Shown: piece by piece, positions 7,942 through 17,774 of the stretch
How the letters are laid out: every line of letters starts with the position of its first letter
How positions within the stretch are numbered: the stretch's first letter is position 1
Assembly: GCA_029287235.1 (NCBI GenBank)
Contig: JARFRM010000090.1
Coordinates: 1-40,311 of the forward strand
DNA from: Thermoanaerobaculales bacterium
Lineage (GTDB): Bacteria > Acidobacteriota > Thermoanaerobaculia > Thermoanaerobaculales > Sulfomarinibacteraceae
Length of the DNA: 40,311 bases
Direction: 5' to 3'
Notes under the pieces: model-generated
Seen by the model: only the letters and a program-made list of their open reading frames with translations
What the model was told of the DNA's origin: nothing
The model's database searches: none
Made by a program: the position numbers and the translations under genes

Positions 7942-10233
7942 GTGTCTGCGCCAAACCTCACCGGTGGTGGTAGCGTAGAAAGGCTACGAAGAGCGGCGAA
8001 ATGGGGGATCGGCGGGTTGAGCGGCAACACGGTCGCGGGTGATCCAGCCCGCAAGTTCGGCACCTTCCTCGGGGTCTACACCCCGAGCGTGCTGACCATC
8101 CTCGGGCTCATCATGTACCTCCGCTTCGGCTGGGTGGTGGGCAACGTAGGCCTGCCCCTGACGATTTTCATCGTCCTGCTCGCGACTTCCATCACCGCCA
8201 TCACGGCGCTGAGCGCCTCTGCGGTGGCGACAAACATGCGGGTCGGGGTCGGCGGCGAGTACTACATGATCTCGCGCAGCCTCGGGCTCGAGCTCGGCGG
8301 CGCCATCGGGATCCCGCTCTTTTTGTGCCGGACGCTTTCCATCACGTTCTACAGCTTTGGTCTCGGCGAGTCGATTCTGGCTTTCTGGCCGGCATCGTGG
8401 GGGGCCATCCCACCGGCGACGACACAGCTGCTAACCGCCGGACTGATCGTCGTCATCGTCGGCATCTCCGGCCGCAGCGCCGAGGTCGCCCTCAAGCTCC
8501 AGATCCCGATCATGATCGCGGTCGGGCTGTCCATCCTCGCCCTCGCCGCCGGCGTCGCCATGGGCGGAATCGCCTCTCCCGAGATGGCCCCCACCTACCG
8601 GACGGCGCCGGCCGGCTTCTGGTACGTGTTCGCGGTCTTTTTCCCGGCCGTCACCGGTTTCACCGCCGGCATCGGGATGTCCGGCGATCTTCGCGACTCG
8701 CGCAAATCGATTCCCCGGGGAACCCTGCTGGCGGTCGTGACCGGCGCCCTGATCTATCTCACCATCCCGGTCCTGCTCGCCTTCACCGGCAAGGTAACGC
8801 CGGAAGAGCTCGCCGAACCCGGGATCATCTGGGTCAAGATCGCGGTGCTCGGCGCGTGGCTGGTCTTCCCCGGCGTCTGGGGCGCCATTCTCTCCTCCGC
8901 CTTCGGCAGCGCCCTCGGGGGTCCCCGCGTCCTTCAGTCACTCTCCCGGGACGGCCTCACCCCGGCCTTTTTGGCCCGCACTTCGGCGACCGGCCAACCA
9001 ACCATCGCGACCTGGGTCTCCGGCGCCATCGCCCTGGCCGCGGTCGCCCTCGGGGGTCTCAACGCCGTCGCCCAGTTCGTCACTATTCTCTTTCTCACCC
9101 TCTATGTCACGATCAATCTCGCCGCAGCCCTGGAAAACCTCGTCGGCGACCCCTCCTTCCGGCCCACCATCCGGGTGCCGTGGTGGGTGTCCCTGGCCGG
9201 CTCCATCGGCGCCATCGCGGTGATGTTTCTCATCAGTCCGCTCGCCTGCGTCGCCGCGGTGGTGCTGGAGTTCGGTCTCTACCTCTACCTCAGACGCCGG
9301 GTCCTGCGCCGCGAGTGGGGCGACGTCCGTGCCGGAATGTGGATCACGCTGGCGCGCTTCGCACTTCTCAAGCTTCGCGAGAACCGTACCGACCCGCGCA
9401 ACTGGCGGCCGCACATCCTGCTCCTGGCCGGCGACACCGGCAAGAGGATCAACCTTGTGCGGCTGGCGAGCTGGTTCAACCAGGATCGCGGCATCATCAC
9501 CGCCTGCCGGCTCGTCACCGGCGATCTCCAGGATGGGACCATCGAGATCGACCGGATCCAGGAGGAGATGGAGTCCGAGGTCGACGAGGCCGGTGTGACG
9601 GCTTTCTGTGAGGCGCACGTGGTCCCGGACTTCGAAACCGGGGTGCTCGACATCGCCCAGGCGACCGGAGTCGGCGAGCTGAGCGCCAACACCGTGATGT
9701 TCGGTTGGTCCAAGGAGCGCAAACGACTGGCTTCTCAGCTCCGCCTCATGCGCGCCCTGGCCAACGCCGGCAAGAGCACCATCATCAGCCGCATCAACTG
9801 GGCGCATGAGCCCGGTCAGGAGAAACGCATCGATCTGTGGTGGGGCGGTCTCCAGAACAACGGCGATCTCATGCTGCTCCTCGCCCATCTTCTGCGGCTC
9901 AATTCGGAGTGGTTGGATGCACGCCTGACCGTGCGCTCCATCGCCCGATCCGAGGCCGAGCGCGACAGCCAGCACACCGGGCTCGCAGAGCTGCTGGCCG
10001 AAACCCGCATCGAGGCCGACACCGAGGTCCTCTACGAGCCCGATCCCGACCGCGACGTGGCCGAGATCCTGCACGAGCGCAGCGCGAAAGCCGATGTGGT
10101 CTTCCTCGGTCTGATGATGCCGTCCTTCGGCGACGAGGTGCGCTACGCCGAGCGCCTCGAGCAGCTCGCCGAGGGTTTCAAGACCACCATCTTCGTCCGC
10201 AACGCCGGACGGTTCGCGGGCGATCTGCTCTGA
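7942..10233 (+). CDS. SLC12-like cation-chloride cotransporter (APC superfamily)
   Basis: The 763-residue product shows twelve hydrophobic helices in about residues 40-460, opening with FGTFLGVYTPSVLTILGLIM then YLRFGWVVGNVGL, the signature of the Na-K-Cl and K-Cl cotransporter family. The soluble C-terminal 290 residues carry ILLLAGDTGKRINLVRLASW, matching the cytosolic SLC12 domain, and end with a universal-stress-like fold (ADVVFLGLMMPSFGDE). It should move chloride or amino acids with cations across the inner membrane; the ions cannot be read from sequence. The GTG start at 7942 lacks a clear ribosome binding site; a TTG near 8017 is an alternative. The 235 bases upstream hold no gene I can support. 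The kinase gene follows after 21 bases. Confidence 0.85.
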   Translation: MSAPNLTGGGSVERLRRAAKWGIGGLSGNTVAGDPARKFGTFLGVYTPSVLTILGLIMYLRFGWVVGNVGLPLTIFIVLLATSITAITALSASAVATNMRVGVGGEYYMISRSLGLELGGAIGIPLFLCRTLSITFYSFGLGESILAFWPASWGAIPPATTQLLTAGLIVVIVGISGRSAEVALKLQIPIMIAVGLSILALAAGVAMGGIASPEMAPTYRTAPAGFWYVFAVFFPAVTGFTAGIGMSGDLRDSRKSIPRGTLLAVVTGALIYLTIPVLLAFTGKVTPEELAEPGIIWVKIAVLGAWLVFPGVWGAILSSAFGSALGGPRVLQSLSRDGLTPAFLARTSATGQPTIATWVSGAIALAAVALGGLNAVAQFVTILFLTLYVTINLAAALENLVGDPSFRPTIRVPWWVSLAGSIGAIAVMFLISPLACVAAVVLEFGLYLYLRRRVLRREWGDVRAGMWITLARFALLKLRENRTDPRNWRPHILLLAGDTGKRINLVRLASWFNQDRGIITACRLVTGDLQDGTIEIDRIQEEMESEVDEAGVTAFCEAHVVPDFETGVLDIAQATGVGELSANTVMFGWSKERKRLASQLRLMRALANAGKSTIISRINWAHEPGQEKRIDLWWGGLQNNGDLMLLLAHLLRLNSEWLDARLTVRSIARSEAERDSQHTGLAELLAETRIEADTEVLYEPDPDRDVAEILHERSAKADVVFLGLMMPSFGDEVRYAERLEQLAEGFKTTIFVRNAGRFAGDLL

Positions 10234-10254
10234 CATTCGCGGTAGACTTCATCC

Positions 10255-11477
10255 ATGATGCCGTTCGGTGAAGCATTCCGTTGGAAGATCGCACTGCCCC
10301 TGACCGCTGCTGCAGCAGCAGCGTTGATGATCGCCCTCGCAGCTCTCAGTCACCACGCCATGACCGAGCGTCACGAGCTCGTGCTCGAGGGGCGGTTGCT
10401 CGGTCTGGCCCATTCGGCCGAGACCTGGCTCCGCGACTCGGGCATCGGCGATGCCGATGGGATTCTCGCCGAACTGCTCGCCGAAGGTGGCCCTGTCGTG
10501 ACCGGCATCGCGCTCGCCGACAGCTCCGGAACTCCAGTGGCGTCGGCGGGAGAGCTCAAGACGACCGGCCGCGTGCGATCGGTCGATCTCTTTCTCGGCC
10601 GTCGCGCCGGTGGCAACCCTCCTTGGGTCCGACAGGGCGCCGATCAACCGGGTCCGCGTGGGGGTGGACGGGGACGCTTCGCGCTCCAGATGCACCTCGA
10701 CCCGGCGGCGAATACGCTCCCGCTCGCCGCACGTCTCCTGCTGCCCACGGTCATCCTGGCCGGCATCGCGCTGGTGTGGCTCGCCTACCTCGCCGGTCGG
10801 CACCTCGACCGACAGCGGCTCGAAATCCGAGAGGTTTCGCAGCGGCGGCGCCTCGAAGCCCTGGCTCGGGCCGGGGCCGGTCTCGCCCACCAGCTGCGAA
10901 CACCCCTGGCCACGATCAAGGGCACGAGCCAGCTCATGACCGAGCGCTGCGACAACGACGATCTCCGTCCTCGGATCGAGACCGTCGTCTCACAGGCCGA
11001 CCGGATGAACCGTCTGCTCGGCCGGCTCCTCGACTACGCCCGACCGCCGACCCCGGAGCCCCGACTCGTCCACGTCGCCGACATCGTCGGCGTCGCCGCC
11101 GCCCGGTATCCGGACATCGAGATCGAGGTGGGGGAGAGCGCCAATGCCTACGTCGACAGCGAGCACCTGGAAGAGATCGTCGACAATCTGTTGGCCAACG
11201 CCGTCTTCTTCAGTCCGGTGGGATCGGCGGTTGTCGTGAGCACGACCGTGGAGGATGGGGAGCTTCGGCTCTCCGTCTGCGACCGTGGCCCCGGCCCCGG
11301 GGACGACCCGGAGGTCCACTTCGAGCCCTACCAGACATCGCGGGCCGACGGGACCGGTCTCGGTCTACCTATCGCGAGAGCGCTCGCCGAGGCCAATCGG
11401 GGAACGCTGAGGCTCGAGAACCGGCCCGGGGGCGGCTGCAGGGCGCTTTTGACCCTGCCCGGCTCGGCGGTGAAGTC

Positions 11478-11481
<4 letters not shown>
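10255..11481 (+). CDS. membrane sensor histidine kinase (NtrB/ZraS-like)
   Basis: The 408-residue protein has a membrane helix at 11-31, a periplasmic region of about 125 residues with a Gly/Arg-rich patch, a second helix at 158-180, and a cytoplasmic kinase. The H-box is GLAHQLRTPLATIKG with phosphorylatable His212. The N-box is around DNLLANAVFFSP (310-321), the G1 box DRGPGPGDD (343-351) and the G2 box GTGLGLPIA (366-374). It should autophosphorylate on a periplasmic signal and pass phosphate to the response regulator whose ATG overlaps its TGA by four bases (ATGA). The architecture, an AAA+ sigma-54 partner and a small exported target nearby recall the ZraS/ZraR/ZraP arrangement, although the target here is a different family. 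Confidence 0.9.
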
Positions 11482-12800
<1,319 letters not shown>

Positions 12801-12883
12801 CAGAAAGCAGGTCTGAGTGCCGCGCATCGTTGTCGGCGGCCGAACCGCTGATGAGAAGTTCGGGCAAAGCCCGCGCTCCCGAG

Positions 12884-12933
12884 CTGCAGATTCTGCAGTC
12901 CCTGCATCTCCTGCAGGTTCACACCCTGCAGGG
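12884..12933. promoter_or_regulatory. phased CTGCAG repeats, candidate enhancer for the sigma-54 activator
   Basis: Four CTGCA units begin at 12884, 12893, 12902 and 12911, exactly nine bases apart. A fifth lies in the 10-bp palindrome CCCTGCAGGG at 12924-12933. The block lies 75-125 bases upstream of the -24 element at 13006, where NtrC-type activators usually bind. No gene is present here. Confidence 0.5.
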
Positions 12934-13005
12934 ATCATCGATTCGCATTCACCGAGAAACCAACCAAATGCGAGAGTAGAACAACTTAAAGGTCTTCTCG
13001 AGACT

Positions 13006-13021
13006 TGGCACACGAGTTGCT
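13006..13021 (+). promoter_or_regulatory. sigma-54 (-24/-12) promoter of the DUF2202 gene
   Basis: The sequence TTGGCACACGAGTTGCTA contains GG at 13007-13008 and GC at 13019-13020 with the required ten bases between them, close to the YTGGCACG-N4-TTGCW consensus. Transcription should start near 13032, giving a leader of about 40 bases before the GTG at 13072. Confidence 0.85.
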
Positions 13022-13071
13022 AATACGTGGGCAGAGTGCCGATGCAGCACCGATACAACAGGAGGTACATC

Positions 13072-13914
13072 GTGAAACGACTCATCATTCCCGCCCTGGT
13101 TCTGGTCCTGGCCATGACGACCTTCAACACTGTCGCGCTCGCCCAGGCACGAGGCAATGGCAACGGCAACGGCAACGGTGGCAATGGGAACGGCGGCGGC
13201 GGCGCGTGCTGCGGTCTCCTGATCGAACAGCTCGGGTCCCTGCCCATCGAGGCTCTATCCCAGGAGGAAATGGAAGCCGTCACTTTCCTCCGCGAGGAGG
13301 AGAAGCTCGCCCGCGACGTCTACGCCACCCTCGCTCTGAGCTGGAACATCCCGGTCTTTTCGAATATCGCTCGCGCCGAGCAGCGCCACATGGACCATGT
13401 CGCCCTGTTGCTGGAGCGCAATGGAGTGCCTGACCCCGTCAGCGATGACACCATCGGCGTCTTCAGCAACCCCGAACTGCAGAGCCTCTACACCAGCCTG
13501 GTGAGCACGGGTGAGTCCTCCCTCGAAGAGGCGCTCCGGGTCGGCGCCACCATTGAGGACCTCGACATCGCCGACATCAACGAGATGCTCGCCGAGAGCG
13601 ACAACCTCGACATCGCTCTCATCGGCCACAACCTGAACAAGGGCTCACGAAATCACTTGAGAGCGTTCTCAAGAGCCCTCGAGATGAATGGGTTCGAACC
13701 GTACGAGGCTCAGTACCTGACGCAGGGGGAAGTGGACACCATCATCTCGTCGGATCACGAGCGGGGCGCTATCTACGACGAGTACGGCGATGTCCTGGCC
13801 AACTGCGGCGGTGGCAATGGCAAGGGTCCGGGCAACGGCCGCGGAAGTGGCCGAGGCCGAGGACACGGCCCAGGACGCGGCCCGGGAAACGGCAGCTGCA
13901 AAGCCACCATTTGA
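13072..13914 (+). CDS. exported DUF2202 ferritin-like protein with Gly-rich ends
   Basis: The GTG at 13072 follows CAGGAGGTACATC and begins a Sec signal peptide (MKRLIIPALVLVLAMTTFNT then VALAQA). The 280-residue product has an Asn/Gly repeat (NGNGNGNGGNGNGGGG, about 29-44), then a DUF2202 domain at 50-225 and a Gly/Arg/His-rich tail. DUF2202 belongs to the ferritin-like helical bundles. Candidate diiron ligands visible in order are Glu77 (EEEKLARDVY), Glu103 and His106 (AEQRHM), Glu162 and His195 (RNHLRAF). A role in periplasmic metal or peroxide handling is inferred, not shown. It is the immediate downstream neighbour of the two-component pair and carries a sigma-54 promoter, so it is probably that system's output. 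Confidence 0.88.
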   Translation: MKRLIIPALVLVLAMTTFNTVALAQARGNGNGNGNGGNGNGGGGACCGLLIEQLGSLPIEALSQEEMEAVTFLREEEKLARDVYATLALSWNIPVFSNIARAEQRHMDHVALLLERNGVPDPVSDDTIGVFSNPELQSLYTSLVSTGESSLEEALRVGATIEDLDIADINEMLAESDNLDIALIGHNLNKGSRNHLRAFSRALEMNGFEPYEAQYLTQGEVDTIISSDHERGAIYDEYGDVLANCGGGNGKGPGNGRGSGRGRGHGPGRGPGNGSCKATI

Positions 13915-13948
13915 TCTCGGTCGGACACCCGGCAGAATCAGCAGATCG

Positions 13949-13980
13949 GCGATCCGGCCCCGGCGGCCGGATCGCTCTTT
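13949..13980 (+). terminator. Rho-independent terminator of the DUF2202 gene
   Basis: An 11-bp perfect stem (GCGATCCGGCC/GGCCGGATCGC) with a 5-base loop is followed by TCTTT. It starts 35 bases after the DUF2202 stop and ends at the stop of the convergent phosphatase gene. Confidence 0.8.
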
Positions 13981-14627
13981 CATGAGCCGAGGTGCGAGAG
14001 ATCAAAGTCTTCCAGAGACCCGAGCTTGACATCGGCAACCGCAAGACCGGGGTCATCGAAGTCCGCGACCGCCGGGACCGCGATCACATGGAGCCCGGCC
14101 GCGTGCGCCGCCTGCACCCCCGCCACCGAATCTTCGAACGCCGCACCGTCGGAGCTTTCGATACCGAGACGGCTGATGGTTGTGAGGTAGACGGCGGGAT
14201 CCGGTTTGCCACGCGCCTCGTCAGCGCCGCTGCACGCAACCTCGAAGACGCCGTCCAGACCCAAGGTGGCCAGCACCACACCGATGAGATCGTGAGATGA
14301 CGACGACGCGAGACCGAGGCGCACACCGGCGCCACTCAGGAGATCGAGGGCCCGGTGAACCCCGGGCAGAGCTCGGCCGTTGGTGGCGATGAGATGGGCA
14401 ACCCGAGACTCGAGATCTCTGACCAGATCCTCCCGACTGACTCCGGACCACGGGTGCCGGGTGAACCAGTAGCCCACGACCTCGTCCGAGCGCAGCCCCG
14501 TGGTCCGCCGGCAGTCGTCGTCGCTGAGCTCGAGACCCACCCGGGCAAAGGCGGCCCGCTCGGCGAGCCGCCACAGCGGCTCCGAGTCGATGATGAGCCC
14601 GTCCATGTCGAAGATCGCCGCTTTCAT
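13980..14627 (-). CDS. hxpB: HAD-superfamily sugar-phosphate phosphatase, HxpB (YniC)-like
   Basis: The 215-residue protein has all HAD motifs: nucleophile Asp7 and acid Asp9 in AIFDMDGLIIDSEPLW, motif II LGLASSSSHD, the Lys of GKPDPAVY and the acidic EDSVAG. The conserved RRTTGLRSDEVV and WFTRHPW segments and the C-terminal VADVKLGSLEDF resemble E. coli YniC/HxpB, a hexitol- and 2-deoxyglucose-6-phosphate phosphatase. It should be cytoplasmic and Mg2+-dependent. The exact sugar phosphate cannot be assigned from sequence, and beta-phosphoglucomutase-like relatives share most motifs. It converges on the DUF2202 gene. The 215 bases upstream hold only a minus-strand terminator and low-complexity DNA. 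Confidence 0.8.
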   Translation of the reverse strand: MKAAIFDMDGLIIDSEPLWRLAERAAFARVGLELSDDDCRRTTGLRSDEVVGYWFTRHPWSGVSREDLVRDLESRVAHLIATNGRALPGVHRALDLLSGAGVRLGLASSSSHDLIGVVLATLGLDGVFEVACSGADEARGKPDPAVYLTTISRLGIESSDGAAFEDSVAGVQAAHAAGLHVIAVPAVADFDDPGLAVADVKLGSLEDFDLSHLGS

Positions 14628-14785
14628 CGTGGTCAGGGTAACGCAGGCCCCCTCCAGCGTCCGCGCCCGATCCCGATCCCGATGAGAGCATCTGTGCTTT
14701 GTGTCCCGGTCCCTGCCACTGCCCCTGCCCCTGACGCTTCCCCTGGCGTCGTCGCTGACTCGGTTCCGGACGCGGACGAGGAGGA

Positions 14786-14824
14786 AACGAAAACGCCCGC
14801 CGGTCCCGTGGATCCGGCGGGCGT
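14786..14824 (-). terminator. Rho-independent terminator of sppA
   Basis: An 11-bp perfect stem (ACGCCCGCCGG/CCGGCGGGCGT) with a 10-base loop is followed on the minus strand by TTTCGTTT. It lies 20 bases past the sppA stop. Confidence 0.8.
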
Positions 14825-14843
14825 CGAGTCGAGGTTGTCGAGA

Positions 14844-16691
14844 TCAGTCGGTCTCGATGTTCGACAACGCGTAGGCGTGGTTGGGATCGTTGAGTGCCGC
14901 GAAGTCCGCCGCCGCGCGCTCGATCCGGATGAGCATCTCGTCGAAGGGTGACGCCTCTGGAAGATCCTGACCGGCGACATGCATCGCCTCGGCGAGCATC
15001 TCGCGAATCATCTTGTCCTTGAACTCCTCTTCCTTTTCGATGAAGCTGACGGCGTAGTCGTCACCGAGCTCCGCGAGTTCGGCCGCTGCCGCGACGGCAT
15101 CGTCGAGATCACCGAGATGATCGACGAGACCGAGCTCGTGGGCGTCAACACCGCTCCACACCCGGCCCTGGGCGATTTGGTCCACTTCCTCGGTCGTCAT
15201 CCCACGCGAGTCCGCGACCCGCTGGAGAAATTCACGGTAACCATGCTCGATGATCCCCTGGATCACGTCACCGACCTCGGGAGGCAGCTCCCGATCCACC
15301 CGAACACCCGCCAGGGGTGCGGTGCTGATGCCGTCGACATGGATGCCGAGATGCTCGGCGAGGGGTCGCTGGTAGGTTGGGATCATCCCGAAGATGCCGA
15401 TGGAACCGGTAATGGTGCTCGGATGGGCCCAGATCTGATCCGTCGAGGTGCTGATCCAGAATCCTCCCGAAGCGGCGACGCTGCCCATGGAGGCGATGAC
15501 CGGCTTGCCGTCGGCACGAGCGGCTTCGCACTCGCGGCGGATGACCTCGGAGGCGAAGGCGCTGCCGCCGCCGGAGTCGACGCGAAGCACGATGGCCTTG
15601 ACGTCGTCGTCGTTGCGCGCCTGGCGGATGAGCGCCGCGGTCGACTCGCCTCCGATCGTGCCCGCCGGTTGGGTGCCGTCGAGAATGGTCCCACGAGCGA
15701 CGACGATCCCAACCCGGTCGCCCTTGGCCTCGCGGCCGAACCGATCGTCGTCGATCGTCTTCAGATAGTCGGTGAAGGCGATCTGGTTGTACGAGTGAGC
15801 TTCTTCGTCCTCGCCGACGAGCTCGATGAGGTGCTCCCTCGTCTCGACCCGGGTCAGGGCCTGATCGGCGAGACCGAAGTCGAGGGCGGCCTTTGTGGTG
15901 TCGCCGTTGGCCTCGGCCATGAAACGGGGAAAGTTCTGTGCGTAGTCGTCGAGATTCTCGGCCGGAATCCCCCGAGCCGCGGCCACGTCGTCGAGGTAGA
16001 TCCGCCAGAGATCTCCGAGCCACTCCCTGTTGGCCTCCTTCGCGTAATCCGACATGCCGTCGAGGAGGAAGGGCTCCACCGCGGACTTGTAGGTGCCGAC
16101 CTTGAAGATGTGGACATCGAGCCCGAGCTTGTCGATGCCCTCCTTGAAGTACATCCGGTAGCGACCATAGCCCTCGAGCATGACGGCGCCCATCGTGTGG
16201 GTGAGAATCTCATCGGCGTGGGCCGCGAGATAGTAGGCGTCCTGGCCGTACATATCCGCTGTGGCGATGACCTTCTTGCCGCTGGTCTTGAAGTCGATGA
16301 TGGCCTCGCCCAAGTCCTGCAGCTTGGTCAGCCTCGCACCGCTGAAGGAGGAGAGATCCAGCAGCAGAACTTGAACTCGATCGTCGTCCTTCGCGGCTTT
16401 GATGGCGTCGATGACGTCCTTGAGAAGAGTCTCCGGCGTCGCCGCGCCGCGCGCCTCGTCGATCATCTGCTCGATGGACTTGGCGGTAAGTTGCTCCACC
16501 AGCTGGCCCTTCGGCGCGACGACCAGGGCCGTCGTGTCGGCGATCTCCGGTTCGTCGCTGCTGAAGACGAAAACCAGGAGCACGATGACGATTGCCAGGA
16601 AGAGCAGGTTCACCGCCACCTTCCGAGACGAGTCGATGGCGCGCCAGGTTCCGCCGAGAAGGCGCATCAGGGGATTTTTTCGTTCGTACAT
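14844..16691 (-). CDS. sppA: signal peptide peptidase SppA, 67K type (protease IV)
   Basis: GAAGGAG precedes the ATG at 16691; the open frame continues to 16793 without a plausible start. The 615-residue length equals that of the long, duplicated form in E. coli. A membrane anchor lies at about 25-43 (VAVNLLFLAIVIVLLVFVFS), followed by two ClpP-fold halves. The catalytic pair is Lys202 in FKVGTYKSAVEP and Ser408 in SMGSVAASGGFWIS, aligned with E. coli Lys209 and Ser409. It should act as a tetramer facing the periplasm and degrade cleaved signal peptides. It is transcribed divergently from znuA across a 183-base gap, with no functional link evident. Confidence 0.95.
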   Translation of the reverse strand: MYERKNPLMRLLGGTWRAIDSSRKVAVNLLFLAIVIVLLVFVFSSDEPEIADTTALVVAPKGQLVEQLTAKSIEQMIDEARGAATPETLLKDVIDAIKAAKDDDRVQVLLLDLSSFSGARLTKLQDLGEAIIDFKTSGKKVIATADMYGQDAYYLAAHADEILTHTMGAVMLEGYGRYRMYFKEGIDKLGLDVHIFKVGTYKSAVEPFLLDGMSDYAKEANREWLGDLWRIYLDDVAAARGIPAENLDDYAQNFPRFMAEANGDTTKAALDFGLADQALTRVETREHLIELVGEDEEAHSYNQIAFTDYLKTIDDDRFGREAKGDRVGIVVARGTILDGTQPAGTIGGESTAALIRQARNDDDVKAIVLRVDSGGGSAFASEVIRRECEAARADGKPVIASMGSVAASGGFWISTSTDQIWAHPSTITGSIGIFGMIPTYQRPLAEHLGIHVDGISTAPLAGVRVDRELPPEVGDVIQGIIEHGYREFLQRVADSRGMTTEEVDQIAQGRVWSGVDAHELGLVDHLGDLDDAVAAAAELAELGDDYAVSFIEKEEEFKDKMIREMLAEAMHVAGQDLPEASPFDEMLIRIERAAADFAALNDPNHAYALSNIETD

Positions 16692-16758
16692 GGTGAGCAA
16701 CTCCTTCGGTCTCGGTGGTTTTTCAACAATCCGGACCACTCGATTTTCTGACTGCGGG

Positions 16759-16773
16759 AGAGTATCATTCTCA
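16759..16773. promoter_or_regulatory. possible Fur/Zur-family box between sppA and znuA
   Basis: Read on the minus strand, TGAGAATGATACTCT agrees with the 7-1-7 Fur-family palindrome at about 10 of 14 positions. It lies 102 bases before the znuA start, so zinc-dependent repression by a Zur protein is plausible. The match is imperfect. Confidence 0.35.
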
Positions 16774-16874
16774 GACGAGCTGAGCACGAGCACAACCCTT
16801 CGGCTCGAGCCTCCTCTTATCTCAACGAAAATCCCAATGATTGGTTATCACGTGACCTCTCCGCTTGACCTTGG

Positions 16875-17774
16875 GTGAGAACCGATTATCGTCTGAGTGT
16901 GCGCCTGCTTGGACTTCTTCTCGTCATCTCGATCGGCCACGCCTGCGGGGTGGCCGATCCCGGACCGGCGCCATCCATTCTCACCGTCGCCACCAGCATC
17001 GCGCCGCACACCTGGCTCGTGGAGCGGATCGCCGGCGATCAGGTGGTGGTTCACACTCTGTTGCGGCCGGGTGAGAGCCCGACGACCCACCAACCGAGCG
17101 ACGCCCAGGTCAGCCGGGTGCTCTCCAGTCGGGTCTTCTTTCGCTGCGGCGTCCCATTCGAGTCGGGGGCCTGGTTTCGCGCTTTGGAGGGGAAGCTCCG
17201 GATCGTCGATCTGCGGGACGGCGTGGCCACCCGAACCATGGAGGCCCATGGGCACGACAGCGAGAGCACAGATCATTCCGTTGCCGCAGTGGATCCCCAC
17301 ACGTGGCTGAGCCCGCGGCGGCTCATTATCCAGGCCACGCTGGTGGCCGAGACCCTCCAGCAAACGGATCCGGACCACGCATCCGACTACGCCACGCGGC
17401 TGACTGGGGTCCTCGCCGAGCTTGCCGAACTCGATGGGTGGATCGGGCGCACCCTCGCCCCCTACCAGGGGCGGGCCTTCGTGGTCTTCCACCCCTCGTG
17501 GGGCTACTTCGCCGACGACTACGGTCTCCGTCAGATCGCCGTCGAGATCGAGGGCAAGGAGCCCTCCGACGCCGAACTCACCCGACTTCAAGAACGGACC
17601 CGCGTGCTCGACCTCTCGGTCGTCTTTGTCCAACCGCAGATTGCGGGGCAGTCGGCACGGGCTGCCGCCGGCGCCATGGGCGCCCGCCTCGAGACCCTCG
17701 ATCCCCTGGCACCCGATCTCGTGACCAATCTTCGCCACGCCACCAACTCCATCGCGGGCAGTTTTCATGACTGA
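16875..17774 (+). CDS. znuA: zinc ABC transporter, periplasmic binding protein ZnuA
   Basis: The 299-residue protein has an N-terminal signal (about 1-24, RLLGLLLVISIGHAC, possibly a non-canonical lipoprotein site) and the cluster A-1 metal-binding fold. Candidate zinc ligands are His72 (SPTTHQPSD), His141 (DPHTWLSP), His205 (VFHPSWGYFADDYGL) and an Asp near the C-terminus. A short His/Asp-rich loop (EAHGHDSESTDHS, 122-134) lies just before the second ligand, typical of zinc rather than manganese receptors. It delivers Zn2+ to the ZnuBC importer. GTG 16875 is the longest start, and GTG 16899 is possible because neither has a clear ribosome binding site. The gene overlaps znuC by eight bases. 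Confidence 0.88.
   Translation: MRTDYRLSVRLLGLLLVISIGHACGVADPGPAPSILTVATSIAPHTWLVERIAGDQVVVHTLLRPGESPTTHQPSDAQVSRVLSSRVFFRCGVPFESGAWFRALEGKLRIVDLRDGVATRTMEAHGHDSESTDHSVAAVDPHTWLSPRRLIIQATLVAETLQQTDPDHASDYATRLTGVLAELAELDGWIGRTLAPYQGRAFVVFHPSWGYFADDYGLRQIAVEIEGKEPSDAELTRLQERTRVLDLSVVFVQPQIAGQSARAAAGAMGARLETLDPLAPDLVTNLRHATNSIAGSFHD

Noticed and set aside
10281..11477. upstream in-frame extension of the response regulator through the kinase gene
   Set aside because: The extension is Arg/Pro/Ala-rich shadow of the kinase in another frame; the ATGA overlap at 11478 gives a standard receiver start.
14628..14785. repetitive GATCCC and CCCCTG text upstream of the HAD gene
   Set aside because: The low-complexity DNA has irregular units and no structure beyond the sppA terminator at its edge, so I list no repeat.
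14979..16751. 590-codon open frame antisense to sppA
   Set aside because: The minus strand encodes a full-length SppA with catalytic Lys and Ser; the plus frame is low-complexity Val/Glu/Asp/Gly shadow.
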